Below the pieces are notes generated by a model. That model saw only the letters and a program-made list of their open reading frames with translations, was not told the origin of the DNA and ran no database searches. A stretch of DNA of 64,000 bases. Source: Kitasatospora sp. NA04385 (GTDB lineage Bacteria; Actinomycetota; Actinomycetes; Streptomycetales; Streptomycetaceae). The position numbers were made by a program, and so were the translations under genes. The stretch is from positions 4,731,200 to 4,795,199 of the forward strand of contig NZ_CP054919.1 of assembly GCF_013364235.1 (NCBI RefSeq). Reading direction: 5' to 3'. This document shows positions 8,642 through 16,754 of the stretch, piece after piece (position 1 is the first letter of the stretch; every line of letters starts with the position of its first letter).

Positions 8642-9973
8642 TCAGTTCTCCCGCCAGACGGCGATCCGCCAGCGTGCCAGCCAGCCGAAGATCAGACCGG
8701 CCAGCAGGCCGGCCAGGGTCAGGACACCGAGCAGGATCCAGCCGCGGCCCAGGCCCATCGCGGGGCCGTCCGGGGCCGGGGAGGCCGCGGCGACGTCCAC
8801 CGTCAGCTCCAGCGGCAGGCCCGGGTCGGCCTGCACGGCCGCCTGCGGGGCGAAGGAGTTGCTGACCACCAGGCACACCGTCCGGGCGGTGGCGGCCGTG
8901 GAGCCCGAGCCCTTCGACGGGGAGGCGGAGGCCGCGTCGGAGTCGTCCTCGGACGCGGACCAGCGCACGCCGGTCGACGCCACGTCGGTGCGGCCCGACC
9001 CGGCGTCGCTGCCGCGCACCAGCTCCTGGCCGGTGGTGTCGGTGGCCTGCAGCAGCACCCCGTAGTCGCGGGCGACGGCCCGGTCCGGGGTGACGCTGAC
9101 CGAGGCGCGCAGCTCCTCGCCCGCCTTCACCGGCACCCGGTACACCCGGTGCTCGGAGAACTTCTCCCGGTCGGTGTAGACGCCGGGCGTCAGGATCGGG
9201 GCGTCCGCGCACCGGTCGGCGCCGGCCACCTTCGCCGGGGCGACGGCGTGGGTGTCCTGGGCGCGCTCGACCAACTGCTTGACGCGCTTGGTCAGCTGCT
9301 CCTGGCTGCGCACGTCGGTGAACGTGCCGCCGGTCGCGTTGGCGATGCAGAGCAGCTGCTGCCGGGTCTTGTCGTCGTGCGCCAGGCCGAGGGTGTCGAT
9401 CACCAGGTGGATGCCCTGGCTGGCCAGTTCGCGGGCCACGTCGCACGGATCCGGCGGGGCGCAGGTGTCCTCGCCGTCGGTGATCAGCACGATCCGGCGG
9501 GTGGTCGGGCCGGTGCCCAGGTCCTGGGCGGCGGCGCGCAGCGCGATCCCGATCGGGGTCCAGCCGGTCGGACGGACGGTGGCGACGGCCGTCTTGGCCT
9601 CCGTCTTGTTCGTCCGGCCGACGGGGTAGAGCTGCTGGGTGTCCTTGCAGCCCTCCTTCTGGTCGTTGCCCGGGTAGGTCGCGCCGAGGGTGCGGATGCC
9701 GAACTCGGTCTCCCCGGGCAGCGCGTCGATCACCTCGTTGATCGACTGCTGGGCGACCTCCATCCGGCTCTTGCCCTGGATGTCGGTGGTGCGCATCGAC
9801 CCCGAACCGTCCAGGATCAGGTCGACCTTGGGGGCCTCGGTCGCGGCGGGCGGCGCCCCGGGCTCGTCGGCCTGCGCGGGGAAGGCGCCCAGCCCGGTGG
9901 CCACGACTATCGTCAGGGCCCCGAGCAGGGCGGCCGCGCGGGCCGTCCGTCGTGGTGTGGTGGCTGTGATCAC
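8642..9973 (-). CDS. Secreted von Willebrand factor A-domain protein, membrane anchored
   Basis: The 443-residue protein has a signal peptide (to about residue 36), a vWA domain (about 48-235) with a MIDAS motif D55-G-S-G-S59 and supporting residues in WTPIGIAL and LITDGEDTC, then a beta domain, a Ser-rich linker and a C-terminal transmembrane helix near 410-432 with a basic tail. The vWA domain should bind a divalent metal and a protein partner outside the cell. The start is GTG at 9973. It is the first gene of a two-gene operon with the anchored protein below it, and is divergent from the ABC transporter. Confidence 0.9.
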   Translation of the reverse strand: MITATTPRRTARAAALLGALTIVVATGLGAFPAQADEPGAPPAATEAPKVDLILDGSGSMRTTDIQGKSRMEVAQQSINEVIDALPGETEFGIRTLGATYPGNDQKEGCKDTQQLYPVGRTNKTEAKTAVATVRPTGWTPIGIALRAAAQDLGTGPTTRRIVLITDGEDTCAPPDPCDVARELASQGIHLVIDTLGLAHDDKTRQQLLCIANATGGTFTDVRSQEQLTKRVKQLVERAQDTHAVAPAKVAGADRCADAPILTPGVYTDREKFSEHRVYRVPVKAGEELRASVSVTPDRAVARDYGVLLQATDTTGQELVRGSDAGSGRTDVASTGVRWSASEDDSDAASASPSKGSGSTAATARTVCLVVSNSFAPQAAVQADPGLPLELTVDVAAASPAPDGPAMGLGRGWILLGVLTLAGLLAGLIFGWLARWRIAVWREN

Positions 9974-10068
9974 CCGCCGATCCTAGGGACCGTCAGTTCG
10001 ATCCGCCCAACGCGGGTGGTGGGCGGCGCCTACCCTGAACGCACGGGCGGAGCGGGGGAGGAGAGCGC

Positions 10069-10989
10069 ATGACGGTGCGTCTGGCCGGGGTCGGCAAGCG
10101 CTACGGGCGCGGCGGCCGGTGGATCCTCCGGGACGTCGCCCTGACGCTCCGGCCGGGCGGGACCGTCCGGATCGAGGGCGCCAACGGCACCGGGAAATCC
10201 ACCCTGTTGAAGGTCCTGGCGGGCGTCGAGCGGGCCGACCTGGGCACCGTCGAGGTCTCCGGCAGCCGGGCCTACGTGCCCGAACGCTTCCCGCCCGCAC
10301 TGCCGTTCGCCGCCCGCGACTACCTGCGCCACCTGGCCCGGGTCCGCGGCCTCACCGCCGAGCAGGGCCGCCGCCGCGCCGATTACTGGCTCGAACGCTT
10401 CGGCATCGCCGGGTACGCGGACACCCCGATCGGCCGGCTCTCCAAGGGCACCTGCCAGAAGGTCGCGGTCGCCCAGGCCCTGCTGGCCGAGGCGGACCTG
10501 CTGCTGCTGGACGAGGCCTGGACCGGGCTCGACCGGGCGGCCCGCGGCGAACTCGACGCGGCGGTCGCCGAACGAGCCGCCGCCGGCGGCCTGGTGGTGT
10601 TCGTCGACCACGACCCGGCCCGGCTGGCCGGCCTCACCACCGCCGGACACCTCGTCAGGGACGGCGCCCTGCACGCCGTCCCGCTCCCCGCGGCGGACCG
10701 GGACGGCCCCCGCGCGGTGATCGTGGTCCGCGCCGAGCGCCTCCCCGCGCACCTGCCCGGCGACCCCGAGCGCAGGCCGCTCGCCGACGGCTCCACCCGC
10801 CTGGAGGTGGCCGCCCCGTACTCGGACGTGCTGCTGCGCCGGCTCCTCGACGCGACGCCCGCCGTGCACGTCCACCGGGTGGCCTCCCCCGCAGAGCCCG
10901 GCGGGCCCGCAGAGCCCGGCTGGCCCGGCTGGCCCGGCGGGCCCGGAGCACCCGGAGCACCCGAAGCGCCCGAAGGAGTCCGGCCGTGA
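10069..10989 (+). CDS. ABC transporter ATP-binding protein
   Basis: The 306-residue protein has Walker A GANGTGKST (about 38-46), a signature loop written LSKGTCQK instead of the usual LSGGQ, Walker B LLLLDEAW and switch His in VFVDHD. It fits the single-domain ATPases of two-gene exporters. The C-terminal 35 residues are an unusual collagen-like tail of Gly-Pro-X repeats (PAEPGWPGWPGGPGAPGAP), encoded by a 9-bp-period repeat. Its TGA overlaps the GTG of the permease gene (GTGA). The start ATG follows GGGGGAGGAGAG. Confidence 0.9.
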   Translation: MTVRLAGVGKRYGRGGRWILRDVALTLRPGGTVRIEGANGTGKSTLLKVLAGVERADLGTVEVSGSRAYVPERFPPALPFAARDYLRHLARVRGLTAEQGRRRADYWLERFGIAGYADTPIGRLSKGTCQKVAVAQALLAEADLLLLDEAWTGLDRAARGELDAAVAERAAAGGLVVFVDHDPARLAGLTTAGHLVRDGALHAVPLPAADRDGPRAVIVVRAERLPAHLPGDPERRPLADGSTRLEVAAPYSDVLLRRLLDATPAVHVHRVASPAEPGGPAEPGWPGWPGGPGAPGAPEAPEGVRP

Positions 10990-11629
10990 CGCTGCGCGCC
11001 CTGACGCGGTACCACCTGGAACTGCTGGTGCGTTCGCAGCGCTGGCTCGCGCCCGCCCTGACGTACGCGGTGGTGCTGGGCCTCGGCCTGTCGGGCGGGG
11101 ACGACGTGGCGGGGGCGGCCGCCTTCTCGGCGGGGCTGCTGGTGCCGGTGACGGGCTGGCTGGTGCGTGCGGCGGTGGGGTCGGAGCCCCCGCAGTCCCG
11201 GGCCTGCCTGGTCGCGGCGGCCGGGTGGCCGCGCACGCACCTGGCCGCGCTGCTGGCGGCGCTGCTCACCGGGCTGGGCCTGGGCGCGGCGGGGCTGGCC
11301 GCGGTGCTGGCGCTGGGCAGCGGCGGGTCGGGCGCGGCGGTCGCCGGGGGCGCGCTGGCCACGGCGGTGTGCGCGCTGTCGGGGGCGGCGGTGGGCGCGG
11401 TGTGCAACCGCCCGGTGCTGACGGGGGCGTACGCGGTGCCGCTGGGCCTGGGCGGGGCGGTGGCGGTGCTGCTGCTGCCGGGCTCGCCCGCGAACGCGGT
11501 GGTGCGGGCGCTGGTGCTGGCGCGCGGCGGGCCCCGGCCGTGCCGTGGTGGACGCTCCCGGCCGCGGCGGCCCTGGCGGCGGGGTGCTGCTGGGCGGCGG
11601 TGGCGGTCGCGGTCCGGCACGGCGACTGA
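10986..11629 (+). CDS. ABC transporter permease, reading frame broken near its 3' end
   Basis: This is the membrane partner of the preceding ATPase, with about six hydrophobic segments. It is frame-intact for about 180 codons. At about 11525-11540 (GGGCCCCGG) the frame must slip back one base to continue as a natural final helix, VPWWTLPAAAALAAGC, ending RHGD at 11629. As literally read, the frame instead runs to 11678 with a 45-residue Arg-rich tail that looks like out-of-frame translation. One extra C in the C4 run restores the gene. I cannot tell a sequencing error from a real mutation. The transported substrate is unknown. Confidence 0.65.
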
Positions 11630-11742
11630 GCGCGGCCGCACCGGCAGGAAACGGACACACCGTCCTCGATCGGATTAAATATGGCGAATTCTGGCTAGGG
11701 TGCTGGGAGACGTGCCCAACGCCTGTCGGAAGGAAGCCCGCC

Positions 11743-12246
11743 GTGAGCAACCTGTTCGCGATCGCCTACCCGGATGTCGCCACCGCGCAGAAGGTCCGTG
11801 ACGAACTGGTCGGCCTGCAGAAGCAGAAGCTGATCGACCTGGAGGACGTCGTGGTGGTCGAGCGCCGCGAGGACGGGAAGATCAAGCTGCACCAGGCGGT
11901 CTCCAACACCGGCATGGGCGCCGCCTCGGGCGCGCTGTGGGGCGGCGTGATCGGCCTGCTGTTCTTCATGCCGTTCCTGGGCGCGGCGGTCGGCGGCGCG
12001 ACCGGCGCGGCGGTCGGCGCCTCCACCGACACCGGCGTCGACGACAACTTCATGCGCCAGGTCGGCGAGAAGCTGGACCCGGGCAAGGCCGCGGTCTTCG
12101 CCCTGGTCCGCTCGGCGACGCAGGACAAGGTGATCCCGGCGGTCGCGCAGTTCGGCGGCGAGCTGATCCAGACCTCGCTGAGCCACGAGGAGGAGGAGCA
12201 CCTGCGGGAGATCGCCAAGGCGGCGTACCCGGCGTCCACGCTCTGA
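11743..12246 (+). CDS. DUF1269 family membrane protein
   Basis: The 167-residue protein opens with NLFAIAYPD and a ferredoxin-like N-terminal region (about 1-60). A Gly/Ala-rich double hydrophobic segment follows (about 62-95, ALWGGVIGLLFFMPFLGAA), then a C-terminal helical region. This is the layout of DUF1269 proteins, often linked to stress responses in actinobacteria; the function is unproven. The GTG start follows GGAAGGAAG. An AT-rich patch at 11672-11690, unusual here, precedes it and probably holds the promoter. Confidence 0.88.
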   Translation: MSNLFAIAYPDVATAQKVRDELVGLQKQKLIDLEDVVVVERREDGKIKLHQAVSNTGMGAASGALWGGVIGLLFFMPFLGAAVGGATGAAVGASTDTGVDDNFMRQVGEKLDPGKAAVFALVRSATQDKVIPAVAQFGGELIQTSLSHEEEEHLREIAKAAYPASTL

Positions 12247-12266
12247 CGCACCCGCAGACTCCCTCC

Positions 12267-12303
12267 GGCGGGGTGCCGGGCGCGCGTCGCCCGGTGCCCC
12301 GCC
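12267..12303 (+). terminator. Terminator after the DUF1269 gene
   Basis: A 15-bp stem (12267-12281 with 12289-12303) with two central G-U wobbles and a 7-nt loop lies 20 bp after the stop codon. It separates this gene from the SEDS/PBP operon. Confidence 0.65.
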
Positions 12304-12339
12304 GTCCGTGCCCCTTCGAGCTGGCGAGGACGGCTGGCG

Positions 12340-13692
12340 GTGGCGACTGACTCCGCGACCCGGGCGGCCCGGGTGCCCCGTGCGCGGCGGGCCGGCACCG
12401 GGCGCTGGACCGAACTGGTGCTGGTGCTGGCCGCGGTGGGCCTGGCGGTGTTCGGCTACGTCGAGGTCGGCGTCAACCTCGACGGCAAGGCCCCGCCGGA
12501 CGCCGCCCAGTACGGCGGGGCGCTGGGCGTGCTCGCCCTGCTGGCGCACGCCGCGGTGCGCTGGCGGGCCCGGTGGGCGGACCCGCTGCTGCTGCCGATC
12601 GCGGTGCTGCTGAACGGCATCGGCCTGGTCGTCATCTACCGGCTGGACCGCAACACCCCGAACAGCGAGGCCGCGCCCACCCAACTGCTCTGGTCCACCC
12701 TCGGCGTGGGCCTGTTCATCGCGGTGCTGCTCCTGCTGCGCGACCACCGCCGGCTCCAGCGCTACGCGTACGTCGGGGCGTTCGTCGCGCTCGTCCTGCT
12801 GGTGCTGCCGGTGTTCTTCCCGCCGGTGTACGGCTCGCGGATCTGGATCACGCTGGGCCCGCTGTCCTTCCAGCCCGGCGAGTTCGCCAAGGTCCTGCTG
12901 GCGGTCTTCTTCGCCGCCTACCTGGCCGCGCACCGGGACGCGCTGGCGCTCACCGGCCGCAAGGTGCTCTGGTTCCAGCTGCCGCTGGGCCGGGTGCTCG
13001 GACCGGTGCTGCTGATCTGGGCCGCGTTCGTCGGCGTGCTGGTGCTGGAGACCGACCTCGGCACCTCGCTGCTGTTCTTCGGCCTGTTCGTGGTGATGCT
13101 GTACGTCGCCACCGCCCGCACCGGCTGGATCGTGATCGGGCTGCTGCTGTCCGCGCTGGCCGCCGTCGGCGTGGGCTGGCTGTCGCCGCACGTGCACAGC
13201 CGGGTCACCGAGTGGCTGCACCCGCTGGCCTCGATCGACGCCGGGCAGGGCGCCAACCAGATCGCCCAGTCGCTGTTCGCGTTCGCCTGGGGCGGCCAGC
13301 TCGGCACCGGCCTGGGCCTGGGCCACTCCGCGCTGATCGGCTTCGCCACCAAGTCGGACTTCATCCTGGCCACCGTCGGCGAGGAGCTCGGACTGACCGG
13401 CCTGTTCGCGGTCTTCCTGCTGTACGCCCTGCTGGTCTCCCGCGGCTTCAAGACCGGCATCGCGCTGCGCGACCCGTTCGGGCGGCTGCTCGCCATCGGC
13501 CTGGCCGCGCTGGTCGCCATCCAGGTGTTCGTGGTCGCCGGCGGCGTCCTCGACCTGATCCCGCTGACCGGCATGACACTGCCGTTCATCGCCCAGGGCG
13601 GCTCGTCCGTGGTCACCAACTGGGTCATCGTGGCGCTGCTGGTGCGGATGAGCGACCTCGCCCGGCGGCCCGCCCCCGAGGAGGACGCGTGA
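12340..13692 (+). CDS. SEDS family (FtsW/RodA/SpoVE) peptidoglycan glycosyltransferase
   Basis: The 450-residue polytopic protein has about ten to twelve helices and the SEDS hallmarks: SFQPGEFAKVLLAVFFAAYLA, the long extracellular loop with ASIDAGQGANQIAQS, the glycine-rich GGQLGTGLGLG and DFILATVGEELG. SEDS proteins polymerise lipid II and work with a class B PBP, which is encoded immediately downstream in a GTGA overlap. I give no symbol because Streptomyces has several paralogues and sequence alone does not say which one this is. It probably serves elongation or sporulation rather than being the dcw-cluster FtsW. The start is GTG at 12340, although no clear Shine-Dalgarno sequence precedes it. 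Confidence 0.93.
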   Translation: MATDSATRAARVPRARRAGTGRWTELVLVLAAVGLAVFGYVEVGVNLDGKAPPDAAQYGGALGVLALLAHAAVRWRARWADPLLLPIAVLLNGIGLVVIYRLDRNTPNSEAAPTQLLWSTLGVGLFIAVLLLLRDHRRLQRYAYVGAFVALVLLVLPVFFPPVYGSRIWITLGPLSFQPGEFAKVLLAVFFAAYLAAHRDALALTGRKVLWFQLPLGRVLGPVLLIWAAFVGVLVLETDLGTSLLFFGLFVVMLYVATARTGWIVIGLLLSALAAVGVGWLSPHVHSRVTEWLHPLASIDAGQGANQIAQSLFAFAWGGQLGTGLGLGHSALIGFATKSDFILATVGEELGLTGLFAVFLLYALLVSRGFKTGIALRDPFGRLLAIGLAALVAIQVFVVAGGVLDLIPLTGMTLPFIAQGGSSVVTNWVIVALLVRMSDLARRPAPEEDA

Positions 13693-15203
13693 GGTTCACC
13701 CGGCCCCCGGGCACCAACGGCGGACCGCAGGGGCTGCCCGGCATCTCCACCACCGGACGCCGGGCCGGCACCTTCTGCATGCTGCTGATCGTCGCGCTCG
13801 CCCTCCAGGCCACCCGCGTCCAGGTGTTCCAGAAGAAGGAGCTCGACCACAACGCCGCCAACCAGCGCGCCACCATCCAGCGCTACTCCCAGCCCCGCGG
13901 CAACCTGCTGGTGGCCGGCCAACCCGTCACCGGCTCCACCGGGACCGGCGGCCGGTACGCCTACCAGCGCACCTACACCGACGGCGCGCTGTACGCCGCG
14001 GTCACCGGCTACTCGTCCCAGACCTACGGCAACACCCAGCTGGAGGGCGTCTACGACGACGTGCTCTCCGGGACCGCCCCCGAGCTGGCCGGCTGGGCGG
14101 TCTGGGACGCGGTCACCCGGCAGCAGCAGCCCGGCGGCGACGTGGTCACCACCATCGACCCGGCCGCCCAGCGCGCCGCGGTGCAGGGGCTCGGCAACCA
14201 GAAGGGCGCCGTCGCCGCGATCGAACCCGCCACCGGCCGCATCCTCGCCCTCGCCTCCACCCCCAGCTACGACCCCGGCAGCTTCGCCGGCACCTCCGCC
14301 GCCGACCAGGCCGCCTGGAACAGGCTCCAGGCCGACCCCGACCAGCCGATGCTCAACCGGGCGCTGCGCCAGATCTACCCGCCGGGCTCCACCTTCAAGG
14401 TGGTCACCGCCGCCGCCGCGCTGGCCAACGGCGTCGTCACCGACATCGACGCGCCCACCGACGCCCCCTACCCGTACGTCATGCCCGGCACCACCACCCC
14501 GCTCAACAACGACACCGGCGCCTGCAACCGGGCCGGGCTGTCGCTGGACGAGGCGATGACGCTGTCCTGCAACAGCGTCATGGGCTACCTCGGGGTGCAG
14601 ACCGGCCTCGACCGGATGACCGCGATGGCGCAGAACTTCGGCTTCAACGACACCAGGCTGGACACCCCGGTGCGCGCCGCCCGCTCCAACTTCGACACCG
14701 ACATGAACGAGTCCCAGCTGGCGCTCTCCTCCATCGGCCAGTACGACACCGCCGCCACCCCGCTGGTGATGGCCATGGTCGCCGCCGGGGCCGCCGACAA
14801 CGGCCAGGTGATGTACCCCCAGCTCGTCGACAAGCTCACCAAGGCCGACGGCAGCCAGGTCCAGCTGATGCACCCCCGCCTCTACCACCAGGCGTTCGGG
14901 TCCTCCGTCGCCCAGCAGCTCCAGCAGCTGATGGTCGGCGTGGTCGAGAACGGCACCGGCCGCAACGCCCGCATCCCCGGCGCCGAGGTCGGCGGCAAGA
15001 CCGGCACCGCCCAGCACGGGGTCGACAACACCGGCACCCCCTACGCCTGGTTCATCGCCTGGGCCCGCCCGGCCGGTTCCACCGCCGTCCCGCCGGTCGC
15101 CGTCGCCGTCGTCATCGCCGACAGCCAGGCCGACGACGTCACCGGCGGCGGCCTCGCCGCGCCCATCGCCAAGTCCGTCATGCAGGCCGTGCTCGACCGG
15201 TAG
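13689..15203 (+). CDS. Class B penicillin-binding protein (transpeptidase)
   Basis: The 504-residue protein has one N-terminal membrane helix (about 28-44), a dimerisation region and a transpeptidase domain with all three active-site motifs: S234-T-F-K237, S293-C-N295 and K437-T-G439. It cross-links peptidoglycan outside the membrane. The GTG overlaps the stop of the SEDS gene, matching the known SEDS-class B PBP synthase pairing. Intergenic DNA follows (15204-15331), including two 18-bp direct repeats and no gene. Confidence 0.95.
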   Translation: MRFTRPPGTNGGPQGLPGISTTGRRAGTFCMLLIVALALQATRVQVFQKKELDHNAANQRATIQRYSQPRGNLLVAGQPVTGSTGTGGRYAYQRTYTDGALYAAVTGYSSQTYGNTQLEGVYDDVLSGTAPELAGWAVWDAVTRQQQPGGDVVTTIDPAAQRAAVQGLGNQKGAVAAIEPATGRILALASTPSYDPGSFAGTSAADQAAWNRLQADPDQPMLNRALRQIYPPGSTFKVVTAAAALANGVVTDIDAPTDAPYPYVMPGTTTPLNNDTGACNRAGLSLDEAMTLSCNSVMGYLGVQTGLDRMTAMAQNFGFNDTRLDTPVRAARSNFDTDMNESQLALSSIGQYDTAATPLVMAMVAAGAADNGQVMYPQLVDKLTKADGSQVQLMHPRLYHQAFGSSVAQQLQQLMVGVVENGTGRNARIPGAEVGGKTGTAQHGVDNTGTPYAWFIAWARPAGSTAVPPVAVAVVIADSQADDVTGGGLAAPIAKSVMQAVLDR

Positions 15204-15331
15204 CCGGGCCCGGCCCGGCGGCCGCGCCCGGCCGTCCCGCCGCGCCCGGCCGTCCCGCCGCCGGGCCCAAACCGGTAGGAAGAGCGTCATTTGGTAATGT
15301 CCCGGTCCGATTCCCCACCAGAAGGACACCG

Positions 15332-16738
15332 ATGAGCACCACCGGCCTGCTGCGGCGCAAGCCAGTCGACACCCTGATCGCCGAAGCGGGCGGCACCGGA
15401 GCCGGGCACCTGCGCCGCTCCATCGGCCTGTGGCAGCTGTCCGCCATCGGCATCGGCGCCACCGTCGGCACCGGCATCTTCTTCGTCCTCACCACCTCGG
15501 TGCCCGAGGCCGGACCCGCCGTCGTCCTGTCCTTCGTGATCGCCGCCGTCACCGCCGGCCTCACCGCGCTCTGCTACGCCGAACTCGCCTCCGCCATCCC
15601 GGTCTCCGGCTCCTCCTACTCGTACGCCTACGCCACCATGGGCGAACTGGTCGCCTTCGGCGTCGGCATCTGCCTGCTCATGGAGTACGGCGTCTCCGCC
15701 TCGGCGATCGCCGTCACCTGGGGCCAGTACCTCGACCAGTTCTCCGACCTGGCCTTCGGCGTGCACCTGCCCGCCGCGCTCACCGCCCCGCCCGGCGCGG
15801 GCGGGGTGGTCAACCTGCCCGCCGTCGTGCTGGTCGTGCTGGTCACCGCGCTGCTGATCCGCGGCGTCGGCGAGTCCGCGAAGGTCAACGCCGCGATGGT
15901 GGCGGTCAAGCTCGCCATCCTGCTGCTCTTCGTCGCGGTCGGGCTCACCGGCTTCACCGCCGGGAACTTCACCCCGTTCGCCCCCAACGGCTGGGACGGC
16001 GTGCAGACCGCCGCCTCCACGATCTTCTTCTCCTTCATCGGCCTCGACGCCGTCTCCACCGCCGGCGAGGAGGTCCGCGAGCCGCGGCGCACCCTCCCGC
16101 TCGCCATCCTGATCTCGCTGGTGGTCGTCACCACGCTCTACATCGCCGTCGCCGTCACCGCCGTCGGCGCCCAGCCCTGGCAGGAGTTCGACGGCCAGGA
16201 GGCCGGCCTCGCCCAGATCCTGCAGAACGTCACCGGGCAGACCTGGCCCGCCCTGGTGTTCGCGGGCGGGGCGATCGTCTCGATCTTCTCCATCACGCTC
16301 GTGGTGATCTACGGCCAGACCCGCATCCTCTATGCGATGGGCCGGGACGGGCTGCTCCCGCCGCCGTTCACCCGGGTCTCCGCCCGCACCGGCACCCCGG
16401 TCTGGAACACCCTGGTGGTCGGCGCCGCGGTCGCCGTCCTCGCGGCGGTCTTCCCGCTCAAACTGCTGGCCGACATGACCTCGATGGGCACGCTGGTCGC
16501 CTTCACGGCCGTCTCGATCGGCATCGTCGTGCTCCGCCGCACCCGCCCCGACCTGCCGCGCGGCTTCAAGGTCCCGTTCTACCCCGTCACCCCGGTGCTC
16601 AGCGCCGCGTTCTGCGTCTACCTGATCACCAGGCTGCACGCCGACACCTTCGTCGCCTTCGCGGTCGTCCTGGCGCTGGCGGCGGTGCTCTACTTCGCCT
16701 ACAGCGCCAAGCACTCCCGCCTCGCCCGCGGGCGCTGA
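15332..16738 (+). CDS. APC superfamily amino acid permease
   Basis: The 468-residue protein has about twelve helices. The N-terminus has the APC signature IGIGATVGTGIFFVL in helix 1 and FSFIGLDAVSTAGEE in helix 6, as in cationic amino-acid (CAT/YfnA-type) permeases. It should import an amino acid, probably with a proton. The substrate cannot be fixed from sequence. The ATG start follows AGAAGGA. It converges with the PBP gene below, leaving only 16 bp between stop codons. It is monocistronic. Confidence 0.9.
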   Translation: MSTTGLLRRKPVDTLIAEAGGTGAGHLRRSIGLWQLSAIGIGATVGTGIFFVLTTSVPEAGPAVVLSFVIAAVTAGLTALCYAELASAIPVSGSSYSYAYATMGELVAFGVGICLLMEYGVSASAIAVTWGQYLDQFSDLAFGVHLPAALTAPPGAGGVVNLPAVVLVVLVTALLIRGVGESAKVNAAMVAVKLAILLLFVAVGLTGFTAGNFTPFAPNGWDGVQTAASTIFFSFIGLDAVSTAGEEVREPRRTLPLAILISLVVVTTLYIAVAVTAVGAQPWQEFDGQEAGLAQILQNVTGQTWPALVFAGGAIVSIFSITLVVIYGQTRILYAMGRDGLLPPPFTRVSARTGTPVWNTLVVGAAVAVLAAVFPLKLLADMTSMGTLVAFTAVSIGIVVLRRTRPDLPRGFKVPFYPVTPVLSAAFCVYLITRLHADTFVAFAVVLALAAVLYFAYSAKHSRLARGR

Positions 16739-16754
16739 GCACCGCCGGGGGCGC

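Noticed and set aside
11525..11540. Programmed -1 frameshift in the permease
   Set aside because: There is no X-XXY-YYZ slippery heptamer in the correct phase, and similar breaks occur in another C-rich gene.
11545..11678. Extended open frames at the end of the ABC permease and before the DUF1269 gene
   Set aside because: Composition is Arg-rich and out of phase. The DUF1269 start at 11743 has a proper ribosome site.
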